A stretch of 64,000 bases of DNA from Paraburkholderia humisilvae (GTDB lineage Bacteria > Pseudomonadota > Gammaproteobacteria > Burkholderiales > Burkholderiaceae). The notes below the pieces were generated by a model. The model did no database searches. It saw nothing but the letters and a program-made list of their open reading frames with translations, and was not told where the DNA came from. Position 1 is the stretch's first letter. The number at the start of each line of letters is the position of its first letter. The translations under genes were made by a program, and so were the position numbers. This document shows, piece after piece, positions 1 through 8,112 of this stretch. The DNA lies in NCBI RefSeq assembly GCF_902859855.1, contig NZ_CADIKH010000020.1:96072-160071 (forward strand), in the 5' to 3' direction.

Positions 1-681
1 GGCAAAACAGTTGCCGTCGACCGTGACGCCGGGCATGTCGTAGGCGGCCGCACGTTGTGCGATGTGCGGCACTGCGGTCGAGCGTTCGACCGACATCGAC
101 ATCCCATACCGGTTGTTCTCGCAGACGAAGATCACCGGCAGTTTCCAGATCGATGCGAAGTTCAGCGACTCGTGGAACGCGCCCTCGTTGTTCGCGCCAT
201 CGCCGAAAAAGCACATTACGACCGCGTCCCGACGCTGCTTGCGGATCGACAGCGCCGCGCCGACCGCGATCGGCAAGCCGCCGCCGACGATGCCGTTCGC
301 GCCGAGATTACCGCGCTGCACGTCGGCGATATGCATCGAACCGCCGCGGCCGCGGCAATAGCCGGTCTCCTTGCCGAAGAACTCCGCGAACATCCGCTTC
401 GGGTCGGCGCCCTTGCCGATGCAATGGCCGTGACCGCGGTGCGTCGAGGTGATGTAGTCGGCGTCGGTCAGCGGCAGCGTCGCGGCGATCGCGCTCGCTT
501 CCTGACCGATCGACAGATGCATCGTGCCGTGAATCAGGCCGCGCATATACGCCTGCTCGGCGCTTTCCTCGAAGCGGCGCACCAGGATCATCTTGCGCAA
601 CGCATCGCGCAATAACGCGGGATCGTGACGGCGATAGACGGCGGGCGCCGAGCCGGGTTCCGCAAGGGCAAGCGGTTGCAT
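1..681 (-). CDS. Thiamine-diphosphate-dependent 2-oxoacid/acetoin dehydrogenase E1 alpha subunit (partial)
   Basis: The first 227 codons are present; the C-terminal end lies beyond base 1. Proteins of this family decarboxylate a 2-oxoacid or acetoin with thiamine diphosphate and pass the acyl group to a lipoyl E2. The thiamine-binding block starts with GDGANNEGAFHE near residue 158 and runs through WKLPVIFV to ENNRYG near residue 190. The RGHGHCIGKG and GNLGANGIVGGG blocks of E1 alpha are also visible. The start at 681 is supported by a GAAGGAG Shine-Dalgarno sequence. It lies 28 bp after the SAF oxidoreductase on the same strand, so they are probably co-transcribed. The beta and E2 subunits would be expected just outside the window. 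The substrate cannot be told from this part. Confidence 0.88.
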   Translation of the reverse strand, partial: MQPLALAEPGSAPAVYRRHDPALLRDALRKMILVRRFEESAEQAYMRGLIHGTMHLSIGQEASAIAATLPLTDADYITSTHRGHGHCIGKGADPKRMFAEFFGKETGYCRGRGGSMHIADVQRGNLGANGIVGGGLPIAVGAALSIRKQRRDAVVMCFFGDGANNEGAFHESLNFASIWKLPVIFVCENNRYGMSMSVERSTAVPHIAQRAAAYDMPGVTVDGNCFA

Positions 682-709
682 CGAGGTCTCCTTCGCGGGC
701 TGTGCGGGT

Positions 710-2041
710 TCACGCGGGCACGGCTGCGGCGCCCAGCACCATTTCGTCCTGGCGGCGGCGCAGCGCGACGATTGCCGAGGCGCCGTCCACCGCGCAATTG
801 CGGTACGTGAGCAGTTCGCCGCGCCGCACCGGCTGCGTGACCGAGCCATGCTCGATCAGACCGCACGGCACCGCCTGCTGCGCGCGCGCATCGGCAACCG
901 TCATCGCCCATGCGCGATACGTGTATTCGCCGATCGCATCGAGCCGCTCGCCCGGCCGCAGGTCCTTCTTCGCGACCGCGCACACTTCGACGACCGGCAC
1001 CGGCAGCGGCTCCATATCGGCGCGCCCGTACAGCACCGAACGCGCGCAGGTGAGCGGCACTTCGAGACTGGTCAGGTGATACGGCCGATAGAACGTGTAA
1101 TAAGGACCCTTGCCGAGTTTCAGGTCTTCCATGCGCTCACGCAGCCGCGGATGCGCAAGTTCCGCGACAACGAACACGCCGGGTGCGACACCCTTACCGA
1201 TCGTGTAATCGACGACGCCTTTGCGTGACAGGATTCCGCCGTCCGTCTTGGGACATAGCACGGTGTGCAGCTCGTCGAGCGTCGCGCACGGGCCGTGCAT
1301 GCCGGGCACGTCGGGCACCAGCCCGGTCGCGTTGCCGATCGCGGCCATTTCGACCGCGGTCTTCGAGCCGTCGACGAACTCGACGAGCATCCGCGGGTTC
1401 ATATTGCGGCGCTGTGCTTCTTCGGTATACGCATCGGGCGTCGCGTCGATATTGAGCGGATTGTTCTTGCCCTTGCCCGCCGCGACCACCGGATAGCCGA
1501 GCGCGCTGACGAACTGGATCAGCTCGATGGTCGAGCTGGGCTCATCACCCGCGCCCAGCGAATACACAACGCCAAGACGCTGCGCCTCACCCCGCAGATA
1601 CGCGCCGATCGTCACGTCCGCTTCGACGTTCATCATCACCAGATGCTTGCCGTGCTCCATCGCGGCAAGGCCGATCTGCGCACCGACCGCGGGCTTGCCG
1701 GTCGCGTCGATCACGACGTCGATCAGGCCGCTCATGCAGACAAGCTGCGCGTCCTGCGTGATTGCAATGTCGCCGGCTTCGATTGCCTGCGCGAGCGCAC
1801 CCGGGGTTTCGACCCGCCGATAGCCCGTATCCGCGCCATTCGCGACCCGCACCGCCGCGCAGGCGGCATCGACACGCAGATCGGCGATCGCGCCGATCGC
1901 AAGGCCGTGCATCTGGCGCACCTGGGTGACGATGTCCGTTCCCATTTCGCCGCTGCCGATCAGCCCGATCCGGATCGGACGGCCGCTTGCGGCGCGTTGT
2001 TCGAGGTCGGCGGCAAGGCCGCTGGGCGTGATGTTGTGCAT
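710..2041 (-). CDS. NAD(P)-dependent oxidoreductase, homoserine-dehydrogenase-like with C-terminal SAF domain
   Basis: A 443-residue cytosolic oxidoreductase. The N-terminal Rossmann fold shows GLIGSGEMG near residues 24-32. VVIDATGKP follows further on, and a catalytic-like block (MMNVEADVTIG) lies near residues 125-135. The last ~110 residues (VPVVEVCAVAKKDLRPGERLD onward) resemble a SAF domain, as in sugar-acid dehydratases and related enzymes. The start at 2041 is preferred because GGAG stands 8 bases upstream; an in-frame ATG six bases earlier is too close to it, and the longer open frame starts in the promoter region. The gene sits between a SorC regulator and an E1 alpha gene, which points to sugar, polyol or sugar-acid catabolism. 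The exact substrate is unknown. Confidence 0.75.
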   Translation of the reverse strand: MHNITPSGLAADLEQRAASGRPIRIGLIGSGEMGTDIVTQVRQMHGLAIGAIADLRVDAACAAVRVANGADTGYRRVETPGALAQAIEAGDIAITQDAQLVCMSGLIDVVIDATGKPAVGAQIGLAAMEHGKHLVMMNVEADVTIGAYLRGEAQRLGVVYSLGAGDEPSSTIELIQFVSALGYPVVAAGKGKNNPLNIDATPDAYTEEAQRRNMNPRMLVEFVDGSKTAVEMAAIGNATGLVPDVPGMHGPCATLDELHTVLCPKTDGGILSRKGVVDYTIGKGVAPGVFVVAELAHPRLRERMEDLKLGKGPYYTFYRPYHLTSLEVPLTCARSVLYGRADMEPLPVPVVEVCAVAKKDLRPGERLDAIGEYTYRAWAMTVADARAQQAVPCGLIEHGSVTQPVRRGELLTYRNCAVDGASAIVALRRRQDEMVLGAAAVPA

Positions 2042-2423
2042 GAACATGTCTCCGATGAGTCGATCGATCGGTCCTGCGAAACACGGGGTGCGAAATACGA
2101 CTGTCCTCGACGCCTGCCTCGACGCCTGCCTCGGCACTTTTGTATTTTATGTTATCAGTTTGTTCACGAAAGGGACAAGGCCGTCCATGCGGAAAATGAC
2201 GTGACGCTGGTCGGGACTAACCCCTGGATGCGGACGAGAGCGCGCGCATTGATCCCGCGTACGGCGGCCACGCGCGGTCGCGATGTCGTGCAAAAAAGAT
2301 CAGAAACGGAGCGTGAATCAGCGGAGGAAGGACGCAGCGGCATGGGCCCCGGCGGCAGCGGCGGCGACATGCTGGAAAGCGGATCGCTCCGCCTTGAGTG
2401 TTGGTGTTGGTGTTGGCGTTGTC
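2042..2423 (-). promoter_or_regulatory. Intergenic region, probable promoter of the SAF oxidoreductase/E1 operon
   Basis: No convincing gene lies in these 380 bases. An AT-rich stretch near 2140-2180, in otherwise GC-rich DNA, contains TTTGTTCACGAAA, which shares the TTCACG core with the inverted repeat upstream of the SorC gene. This is where the operon promoter and a second SorC operator would be expected. The assignment is inferred from composition and position only. Confidence 0.35.
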
Positions 2424-3413
2424 CTAAGCGCCGCCGGACAGCTTCAGCACGTCTTTCGCGGTGTATTCGTCGGTGATCAGCACCGTCGGCTTGAGCAGCT
2501 TCAGCGCGCCGGCCAGTGCATGAACCTTGCTTGCGCCGCCGGCCGCCAGCACCCGCACCGGTACTTTTTTGATGATCTCGAGCGGCACCGACATCACGCG
2601 CTGGTTGATCGGGTGGTCAACGAGCTTGCCGTTCGCGTCGAAGAAATTGAACAGCATGTCGCCGACCGCGCCCGCCTTCACGACCGACGCGCGGTCCGCA
2701 TTCGTGATGAACTTCGATTGATGCGAGGTCTGGTCCGCACCGGTCCCCGCGGCGCCGAGCAGTACCGCGTCGAGCGATTTCGCGAGTTCGAAAATATCCG
2801 CGAGACCGCAGCGTTCGATCAGCGTCTGGCGCGTCGCCGCGCTATCGACGAGCAGCGGCGCGGTCATCAGATAGCAATCCGCCTGAAACAGCGTCGCGAG
2901 CCGCCATGCAAATTCGGCCGGATTGAACTTGCGCGCCTTGATAATGCCGCCAAGCAGCGACACGATCGACAGCCGGTCGACCGCGCGCTCCTCGATAAAC
3001 CCGAGCGCGCTGACCAGTGTACGACCCCAACCCACACCGATGCGCATGTCCGCGCGCACCAGCGACGATACGTAGGCGCCGGTCGCCGCCGCGATCGGCA
3101 AGGTCGCATCGGCGCCGCGCGCGGACAGCGGCACGACGATCGCCTCGTTGATATTGAAGCGGCTCTCGAGCAGACGCTCCGCCTCGACGCACTCAGCGAG
3201 GCGATCGCCGATCGTGATCTTCACCTCGTTGCGTTCACGCGCGGCGGCGAGCAGGCGGACCACCGTCACGCGTCCGACCCCAAGCTTCTGCGCGATTTCG
3301 TTCTGCGTCATTTCCTCGACGTAGTACATCCATGCGGCGCGCAAACGCAAACGCCGGCTCGGATTCTGCTCGTCGGTTTCAACGCTGGCAGCGGAAGTAT
3401 TCGCCTTCGGCAA
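2424..3413 (-). CDS. SorC/DeoR-type sugar-binding transcriptional regulator
   Basis: A 329-residue regulator. A helix-turn-helix lies near residues 35-65 (MTQNEIAQKLGVGRVTVVRLL), followed by the SorC effector domain that binds a phosphorylated sugar: IGVGWGRTL near residue 125, LLGG near 153, and a C-terminal HALAGALKLLKPTVLITDEYTA. The start at 3413 is a TTG codon, preferred because AGGAG lies six bases upstream and no ATG fits better. It is transcribed in the same direction as the downstream oxidoreductase and E1 genes and probably controls them in response to a pathway intermediate. EryD of erythritol catabolism is a known relative, but the inducer here is unknown. Confidence 0.88.
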   Translation of the reverse strand: MPKANTSAASVETDEQNPSRRLRLRAAWMYYVEEMTQNEIAQKLGVGRVTVVRLLAAARERNEVKITIGDRLAECVEAERLLESRFNINEAIVVPLSARGADATLPIAAATGAYVSSLVRADMRIGVGWGRTLVSALGFIEERAVDRLSIVSLLGGIIKARKFNPAEFAWRLATLFQADCYLMTAPLLVDSAATRQTLIERCGLADIFELAKSLDAVLLGAAGTGADQTSHQSKFITNADRASVVKAGAVGDMLFNFFDANGKLVDHPINQRVMSVPLEIIKKVPVRVLAAGGASKVHALAGALKLLKPTVLITDEYTAKDVLKLSGGA

Positions 3414-3472
3414 GCTCGGCTCCTATCATTAAAAAGTCGGCATCGACGCTGAACAGTTGTGCTATCTTAACT

Positions 3473-3491
3473 TCAAATGTTTCACGTTTGA
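3473..3491. promoter_or_regulatory. Inverted repeat, candidate SorC operator
   Basis: TCAAATGT-TTC-ACGTTTGA forms an inverted repeat with 7 of 8 matching positions per arm. It lies 60 bp upstream of the SorC start and 78 bp upstream of the divergent unknown gene at 3569, in an AT-rich pocket. The position suits autoregulation by the SorC protein, but binding is inferred. Confidence 0.5.
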
Positions 3492-3568
3492 GGCTTCTTC
3501 ACCGCGATCGCATTACCCGGCTTTCGTCAGCTCGGCGGATTCATCCGGGTCAGACCATCGAGACAGCC

Positions 3569-4447
3569 ATGGAGACGAAATCGCTGCTGCCGCAGCAACT
3601 CTCCCGAGACATCAGCCAGCTTGGCATCGCGCTGAAAGACTGCGCGAGGCAGTTGCGCTATGCGGCTCGCAACGTGCCGGGCCCGCTGCGCGGCGCAGGG
3701 TCCGGCGCGTCGCACGCTGCGCATCCGGCGCCCGCGCGGCTCGCGTTGCCACTGCCCTCGCTCTCTCCGCTGTCGCTCGAATCGGTCGCGCATCTCGCCG
3801 ACGATCTGCTCGAAAGCGCCGAATCGTTTGCCGGCCACGCGGTGCCGCCGCTGCAGGACCATTGGAAGTCGCCGGTGCCGCTTGCGTCGCTCACCACGTA
3901 TCTCGGCGCATCCAGCGGCGATACGAAAGCGCAGCGCAAATTCTCGATGTCCTACTACGCAGCCGCCAAGCGGATGATCATGCAATGCGGCGCAACCGAC
4001 GTGCTGATCTTCGAACATCGCGTCAGCCACGCGCTCGATCATGCGCGCGCCGCGCTGGCGAGCGCCCGCGAACCTTCGATCCAGTCTTCGTTCGCGGGCG
4101 GCACGACTGCGGTGAGCGCACTCGCGCGGCCGTGCGCGCAGCTTGCGGCGTCGCTGATCGACCTGCAACCCGTCCGCAGCACGCGCTTCGATACGCTGCC
4201 CGACGTCAGCGCACCATGGTGGCTCGTCACCGAGCCGAACACGTACGTGTTCCTGATGCTGACGGTCGCGTCGCTATGCAAGGAAACCTGTCCGAACGGC
4301 ATCGTCACCGAGCCTGACGCGGTGCTGCGCTTTTTCGCCGATGTGATCGGCGCGCGCGAAACGGCATTGCGGACCGCATTGAAAGAGCATGACCGGGTCA
4401 GTGCGCTCGCTGCGGAAATCGGCCATATCGTTTCGCATCTGTACTGA
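3569..4447 (+). CDS. Conserved-looking protein of unknown function
   Basis: I do not recognise this 292-residue protein. It has no signal peptide or obvious membrane segment. The first ~80 residues are rich in Ala, Pro and Arg; the central and C-terminal parts look globular, with motifs such as SYYAAAKRMIMQCG, PWWLVTEPNTYVFLML and LCKETCPNGIVTEPD. The start METKSLLPQQL at 3569 is chosen because the longer open frame overlaps the SorC gene and its operator. It is followed after 63 bp by another unassigned gene on the same strand, so the two may form an operon. Third positions are GC-rich, as expected for a real gene in this genome. Confidence 0.6.
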   Translation: METKSLLPQQLSRDISQLGIALKDCARQLRYAARNVPGPLRGAGSGASHAAHPAPARLALPLPSLSPLSLESVAHLADDLLESAESFAGHAVPPLQDHWKSPVPLASLTTYLGASSGDTKAQRKFSMSYYAAAKRMIMQCGATDVLIFEHRVSHALDHARAALASAREPSIQSSFAGGTTAVSALARPCAQLAASLIDLQPVRSTRFDTLPDVSAPWWLVTEPNTYVFLMLTVASLCKETCPNGIVTEPDAVLRFFADVIGARETALRTALKEHDRVSALAAEIGHIVSHLY

Positions 4448-4510
4448 TTACCGACTCACTCATTCGCTGATCGCTGGACGCGGGCCCGCCTGCCCGCAAA
4501 GGAGCCGCGC

Positions 4511-5179
4511 ATGTTTCAGGCGCCGCGCAACAGCCACGTGCAGCCGCCACGCGCGTGGGAGCACGTGCAGAAATTGACGTTATGCCGCCAGTTGCTGCAG
4601 CAATGCTGCGACGAGTATGGCGCGCGTCACGGTATCCGCCTCGAGATCGACAGCCGCCAGTTCACGGCGGCCTTCTTTGCATGGATCGATGCGGTCGCCC
4701 ATAACGACGACTATCGTCAACGCAACCCGCGTGACTTTTTCCAGTTCGCGTATGGCGTGCTGCTGCGCGATCTGCTGCACGAAAAGGCCGTACGGATCGT
4801 GCAAAACCCGGTCGAAGACCCGCTCGAAAACCCGCCGGGGAATCCGGTCACGCATGCGGCCGGGCATCGGGCCGCGCAGCCGCCGTCGCCGGACGATCTC
4901 GCACACTGGTGGCCGGCCGGCTACATGCTCACGTACTTCTGCATCGGCATGTTGAAGCGCACCGTGCGCGAAGAATGCGGACTGTCGCTGGAACCGGCGG
5001 ATGCGCTGTCGCAACCGGCGGTATGGCAGTCGTTTCGCGAGAACATCGTCGAGGAGCCGGGGCTCGCGATCGCGTACTTCGACAAGTTCATGGGCATCGA
5101 ACCGAACTGGCGTGAACCCGGGTTCGTCGCGAACCGGCCCGGCTCCGCACGGCCGTTGAAAAGCGTACGGCCGGTGTAA
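4511..5179 (+). CDS. Hypothetical protein, unknown function
   Basis: A 222-residue soluble protein that I cannot assign. The start ATG has a good ribosome binding site (AAAGGAG, seven bases upstream). The sequence is rich in aromatic residues and cysteine in its folded part (CRQLLQQCCDEYG near 28-40, DFFQFAYGVLLRDLL near 78-92, GYMLTYFCIGML near 138-149) and has a proline-rich linker near residues 98-130. It lies immediately downstream of the 292-residue unknown gene in the same orientation and converges on the molybdenum hydroxylase operon. Confidence 0.6.
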   Translation: MFQAPRNSHVQPPRAWEHVQKLTLCRQLLQQCCDEYGARHGIRLEIDSRQFTAAFFAWIDAVAHNDDYRQRNPRDFFQFAYGVLLRDLLHEKAVRIVQNPVEDPLENPPGNPVTHAAGHRAAQPPSPDDLAHWWPAGYMLTYFCIGMLKRTVREECGLSLEPADALSQPAVWQSFRENIVEEPGLAIAYFDKFMGIEPNWREPGFVANRPGSARPLKSVRPV

Positions 5180-5194
5180 GCCATCCTTCGTGCG

Positions 5195-5217
5195 GCGCGC
5201 GCGGCCAATGCGCGCGC
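5195..5217. terminator. GC-rich hairpin between convergent genes
   Basis: An 8-bp inverted repeat of alternating GC with a seven-base loop lies between the converging ends of the 222-residue gene and the molybdopterin subunit gene. No T-tract follows, so intrinsic termination is only possible, not clear. Confidence 0.3.
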
Positions 5218-5233
5218 TGCTAACCCACCACGT

Positions 5234-7627
5234 TCAGGCCAACGCCGCTTTCAGGCGTTCTCCCGCCAGCGGCATATCGCGTATCCGCGCCCCGGTTGCA
5301 TCGGCGATCGCATTGGCGAGCACCGCGGCAGCCGGTCCCTGTGCCGCTTCGCCGACACCGAGAAACGGCAGCCCCGGCCGGTCGATCAGATGCACGTCGA
5401 CGCGTTTGGGCACCGACGAAAAGCGCATGATCGGATACGCGCTCCAGTCGAAGCTCGTGATGCGTCGCGTGTCGAACGTGGTCGCTTCGTAGAGCGTCCA
5501 GCTGCTCGTCTGCAGAATGCCGCCTTCGACCTGATTGCGCACGCCGTCCGGATTCACGATCTGCCCGCAGTCGACGGCCGCGACCGCGCGTTCGATATCG
5601 ACGCGGCCGGTATCGTGGTCGACGGTGATCTCGATCGCAATCGCGCAATACGCCATCAGATTCTTGTACTTCGCAAACGCGAAACCGACGCCGCGCGATT
5701 GGCCGCCCACGCCCGCACGTGCCGCCGCCGCGCGCGGCACACGCTTTTGCCAGCCAAAGCGCTGCGCGGCGAGCTGGATCACATCGCGTGCGCGCGGATC
5801 GTCGAGATGCTTGAGACGGAACTCGACCGGATCGGCCTGCGCGGCAAGCGCGAGCTCATCCATCAGGCTCTCGATCGCGAAGATGTTCATATGTGCGCCC
5901 AGCGAGCGCATCGCCGACACGCGAATCGGCATGTCTGGAATGAAATGGTGCTGCACATGCATGTTCGGCACGCGATACAGCGGAATGCTGTTGCGATCTC
6001 CGCCGCCTTCGGGCATCGGAATCGGCTTGGGCGGCGCCGGTGTAAACGGTTGCGCGAGCAACTGCGCCGACAACAGGCGGCCTGCGTTTTCGATCCGGTT
6101 ATTGTGCGTGTTGCTCCATAGCTCATAGCGCCAGTCGACGATCGTGCCGTTCGCATCGAGCGAGACGGTGGCATGCGTCGTCATCGCCGGGCCGAACGGC
6201 TCCCAGGTGTGTTCCTGCTCGCGCATAAGCTGCACGCGTATCGTGCGGCCGGGCAACGCACGCGCGATCAGCGCGGCATCGCCGGCGACGTCGTCCGCGC
6301 CATTGTGACCGTAGCAGCCGGAGCCTTCGACGTGAATGCAGCGCACCTGGTCCTTCCGCAAGGACAGCATCTCCGCGATCCCCGCGCGCAACGGAAAGAC
6401 GCCTTGCGTATGCGACCACACGGTCAGCGAGCCATGGTCGAAACGCGCCAGTGCGCACGACGGGCCAATCGACCCGTGCGTCATATACGGCTTGCTGTAG
6501 CGCACCTCGAGCGTGCGCGCAGCGGGCGCGGCATCGCCGGTCTGATCGGCGACCTTGATTTCTTGCGCGGGCAGCTTCATCAGCGTTTCGTGGATCGTCG
6601 CCGGATCCGGCAGCGGTGGACCCGCGTGCCATTGCGCGGCAGCCATCAGCTCGCGCATCGCGACGATCGCGCGCCATTCGTCGTCGGCGACCACCGCCAG
6701 ATAGCTGCCGTCGCGCACGACCTTCAATACGCCCGGCAATCGCTCGATGCGCGCGCCGTCGACCGACGCGAGCGTCGCGCCATACGCGGGCGGGCGCACG
6801 ACGCGTGCGTGCACCATGCCAGGCAGCCGCATATCCTGGATATAGCTCTCGCCGCCGGTCACCTTGCCCGGAATGTCCACGCGCTGCAGCGTGCGGCCCA
6901 CGACGCGAAACTGCGCGGGCGGCTTCAGCGGTACGCCAGGCTGCGCGGCGCGGTGCAGGTTGGTGCCGCGTACCGCGTCGCCGTACGACAGACGGCGGCC
7001 GTCCGCTGCGACGATCTCGCCGCCTTGCGTGGTGAGCGTCGCCGCATCGACATGCAGTTGCGCGGCGGCGCTTTGCAGCAGCAGCGCGCGCACCTGCGCG
7101 GCGGCATTGAAAATCGCCGTGCCGCTATCGGCGACCGAATGGCTGCCGGCCGTGTAACCTTCGTTCGGCGTTTCGCCGGTGTCGGCGGTGATCAGCGTGA
7201 CGGCGTGCGGCTCGATATCGAGCTGTTCGGCCGCGAGTTGCAGAAACGCGGTGCGAATGCCGGTGCCGAGTTCCGCCTTGCCGGTGCATACCGTCACTTT
7301 GCCCGCGGGGTCGATGCGAATCCATGCGTCGAGTTCCGGCGTCGTCTTCAGGCTGCCTGGCAGTTGCGGGGCGGTCGCGGTGAAGGTCCCCGCTTCGGTC
7401 GTGGTCGTGTTCTGCGCAAAGGCGTCGCGCGGCCGCGGCAGCAGCGTGAAGCTGACGACTAGCGCGCCCGCCGTCAGGAAGCGGCGACGGCCGGCATCGG
7501 GCACCGTGTCACGCGGCGCGTCCTGCGAGCGGCGCAGCGCAACCGGCGCCGCATCGGGTGTCGCGTCCGGCCTCGCATCCGGCCTCGCATCCGGTATCTT
7601 TACGCGGTCCAATCCGCCGTCGTTCAT
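5234..7627 (-). CDS. Xanthine-dehydrogenase-family aldehyde/isoquinoline oxidoreductase, molybdopterin-binding subunit
   Basis: A 797-residue large subunit of a molybdenum hydroxylase of the isoquinoline 1-oxidoreductase/aldehyde dehydrogenase type. A Tat signal with RRRFLTAGALVVSF begins near residue 47, so the enzyme should be periplasmic. Ahead of it is an unusual linker of DARPD-like repeats encoded by 12-bp tandem repeats. Family motifs include GKAELGTGIRTAF, DIPGKVTGGESYIQD, GSGCYGHNGADDVAGDAAL, SMRSLGAHMN and the C-terminal GVGEAAQGPAAAVLANAI containing the base-catalyst Glu. The start overlaps the 2Fe-2S gene by ATGA. Electrons should pass to that subunit and then to the triheme cytochrome. 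The substrate (aldehyde or N-heterocycle) is not determined. Confidence 0.9.
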   Translation of the reverse strand: MNDGGLDRVKIPDARPDARPDATPDAAPVALRRSQDAPRDTVPDAGRRRFLTAGALVVSFTLLPRPRDAFAQNTTTTEAGTFTATAPQLPGSLKTTPELDAWIRIDPAGKVTVCTGKAELGTGIRTAFLQLAAEQLDIEPHAVTLITADTGETPNEGYTAGSHSVADSGTAIFNAAAQVRALLLQSAAAQLHVDAATLTTQGGEIVAADGRRLSYGDAVRGTNLHRAAQPGVPLKPPAQFRVVGRTLQRVDIPGKVTGGESYIQDMRLPGMVHARVVRPPAYGATLASVDGARIERLPGVLKVVRDGSYLAVVADDEWRAIVAMRELMAAAQWHAGPPLPDPATIHETLMKLPAQEIKVADQTGDAAPAARTLEVRYSKPYMTHGSIGPSCALARFDHGSLTVWSHTQGVFPLRAGIAEMLSLRKDQVRCIHVEGSGCYGHNGADDVAGDAALIARALPGRTIRVQLMREQEHTWEPFGPAMTTHATVSLDANGTIVDWRYELWSNTHNNRIENAGRLLSAQLLAQPFTPAPPKPIPMPEGGGDRNSIPLYRVPNMHVQHHFIPDMPIRVSAMRSLGAHMNIFAIESLMDELALAAQADPVEFRLKHLDDPRARDVIQLAAQRFGWQKRVPRAAAARAGVGGQSRGVGFAFAKYKNLMAYCAIAIEITVDHDTGRVDIERAVAAVDCGQIVNPDGVRNQVEGGILQTSSWTLYEATTFDTRRITSFDWSAYPIMRFSSVPKRVDVHLIDRPGLPFLGVGEAAQGPAAAVLANAIADATGARIRDMPLAGERLKAALA

Positions 7628-8112
7628 GATTGCACTCCCGCAGCCGCGCGCTGCGCGCTCGCATCGGATGCCGCTTGCCGGATCGCCGCGACAATCCGCA
7701 TATGCGTGCCGCAGCGGCACAGATTCGGCTGCAGATGCTGGCGAATCTGTTCGTCGGTCGGTGCGCTCACGCGCTCGAGCAAGGCCTGCGCGCGCATGAC
7801 CATCCCGGCGATGCAGTAGCCGCACTGCGCGGCCTGCTGCTCGATAAACGCGCGCTGCAGCGGCCCCGGATGCTCGAGACTGCCGAGCCCCTCGATCGTG
7901 CGCACCGCGCGCTCGCCGCACGCGGCGACCGGCAGCAGGCACGAGAACACCGGCTCATCACCGACGATCACCGTGCAAGCACCGCACTGTCCCAGACCGC
8001 AGCCGAACTTCGCGCCATTCAGTTGCAACTGGTTGCGCAGCACATAGAGCAGCGGCGTCGACGGATCGACATCGACGGTATGGCGCACCTGATTGACGGT
8101 CAGCGTAATCAT
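7624..8112 (-). CDS. 2Fe-2S ferredoxin-type small subunit of molybdenum hydroxylase
   Basis: A 162-residue electron-transfer subunit with two [2Fe-2S] domains. The plant-type cluster ligands are in CGLGQCGACTVIVG (residues ~38-51) with the fourth Cys in FSCLLP. The second, helical cluster uses CGYCIAGMVM near residue 97 and CRCGTHMRIV near 133. It lacks a signal peptide, so it probably crosses the membrane bound to the Tat-exported large subunit, as in related enzymes. The start MITLTVNQV is chosen because it overlaps the cytochrome gene stop by ATGA; the same ATGA overlap couples it to the large subunit downstream. IorA, NicA and YagT-like proteins are the closest named relatives. Confidence 0.93.
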   Translation of the reverse strand: MITLTVNQVRHTVDVDPSTPLLYVLRNQLQLNGAKFGCGLGQCGACTVIVGDEPVFSCLLPVAACGERAVRTIEGLGSLEHPGPLQRAFIEQQAAQCGYCIAGMVMRAQALLERVSAPTDEQIRQHLQPNLCRCGTHMRIVAAIRQAASDASAQRAAAGVQS

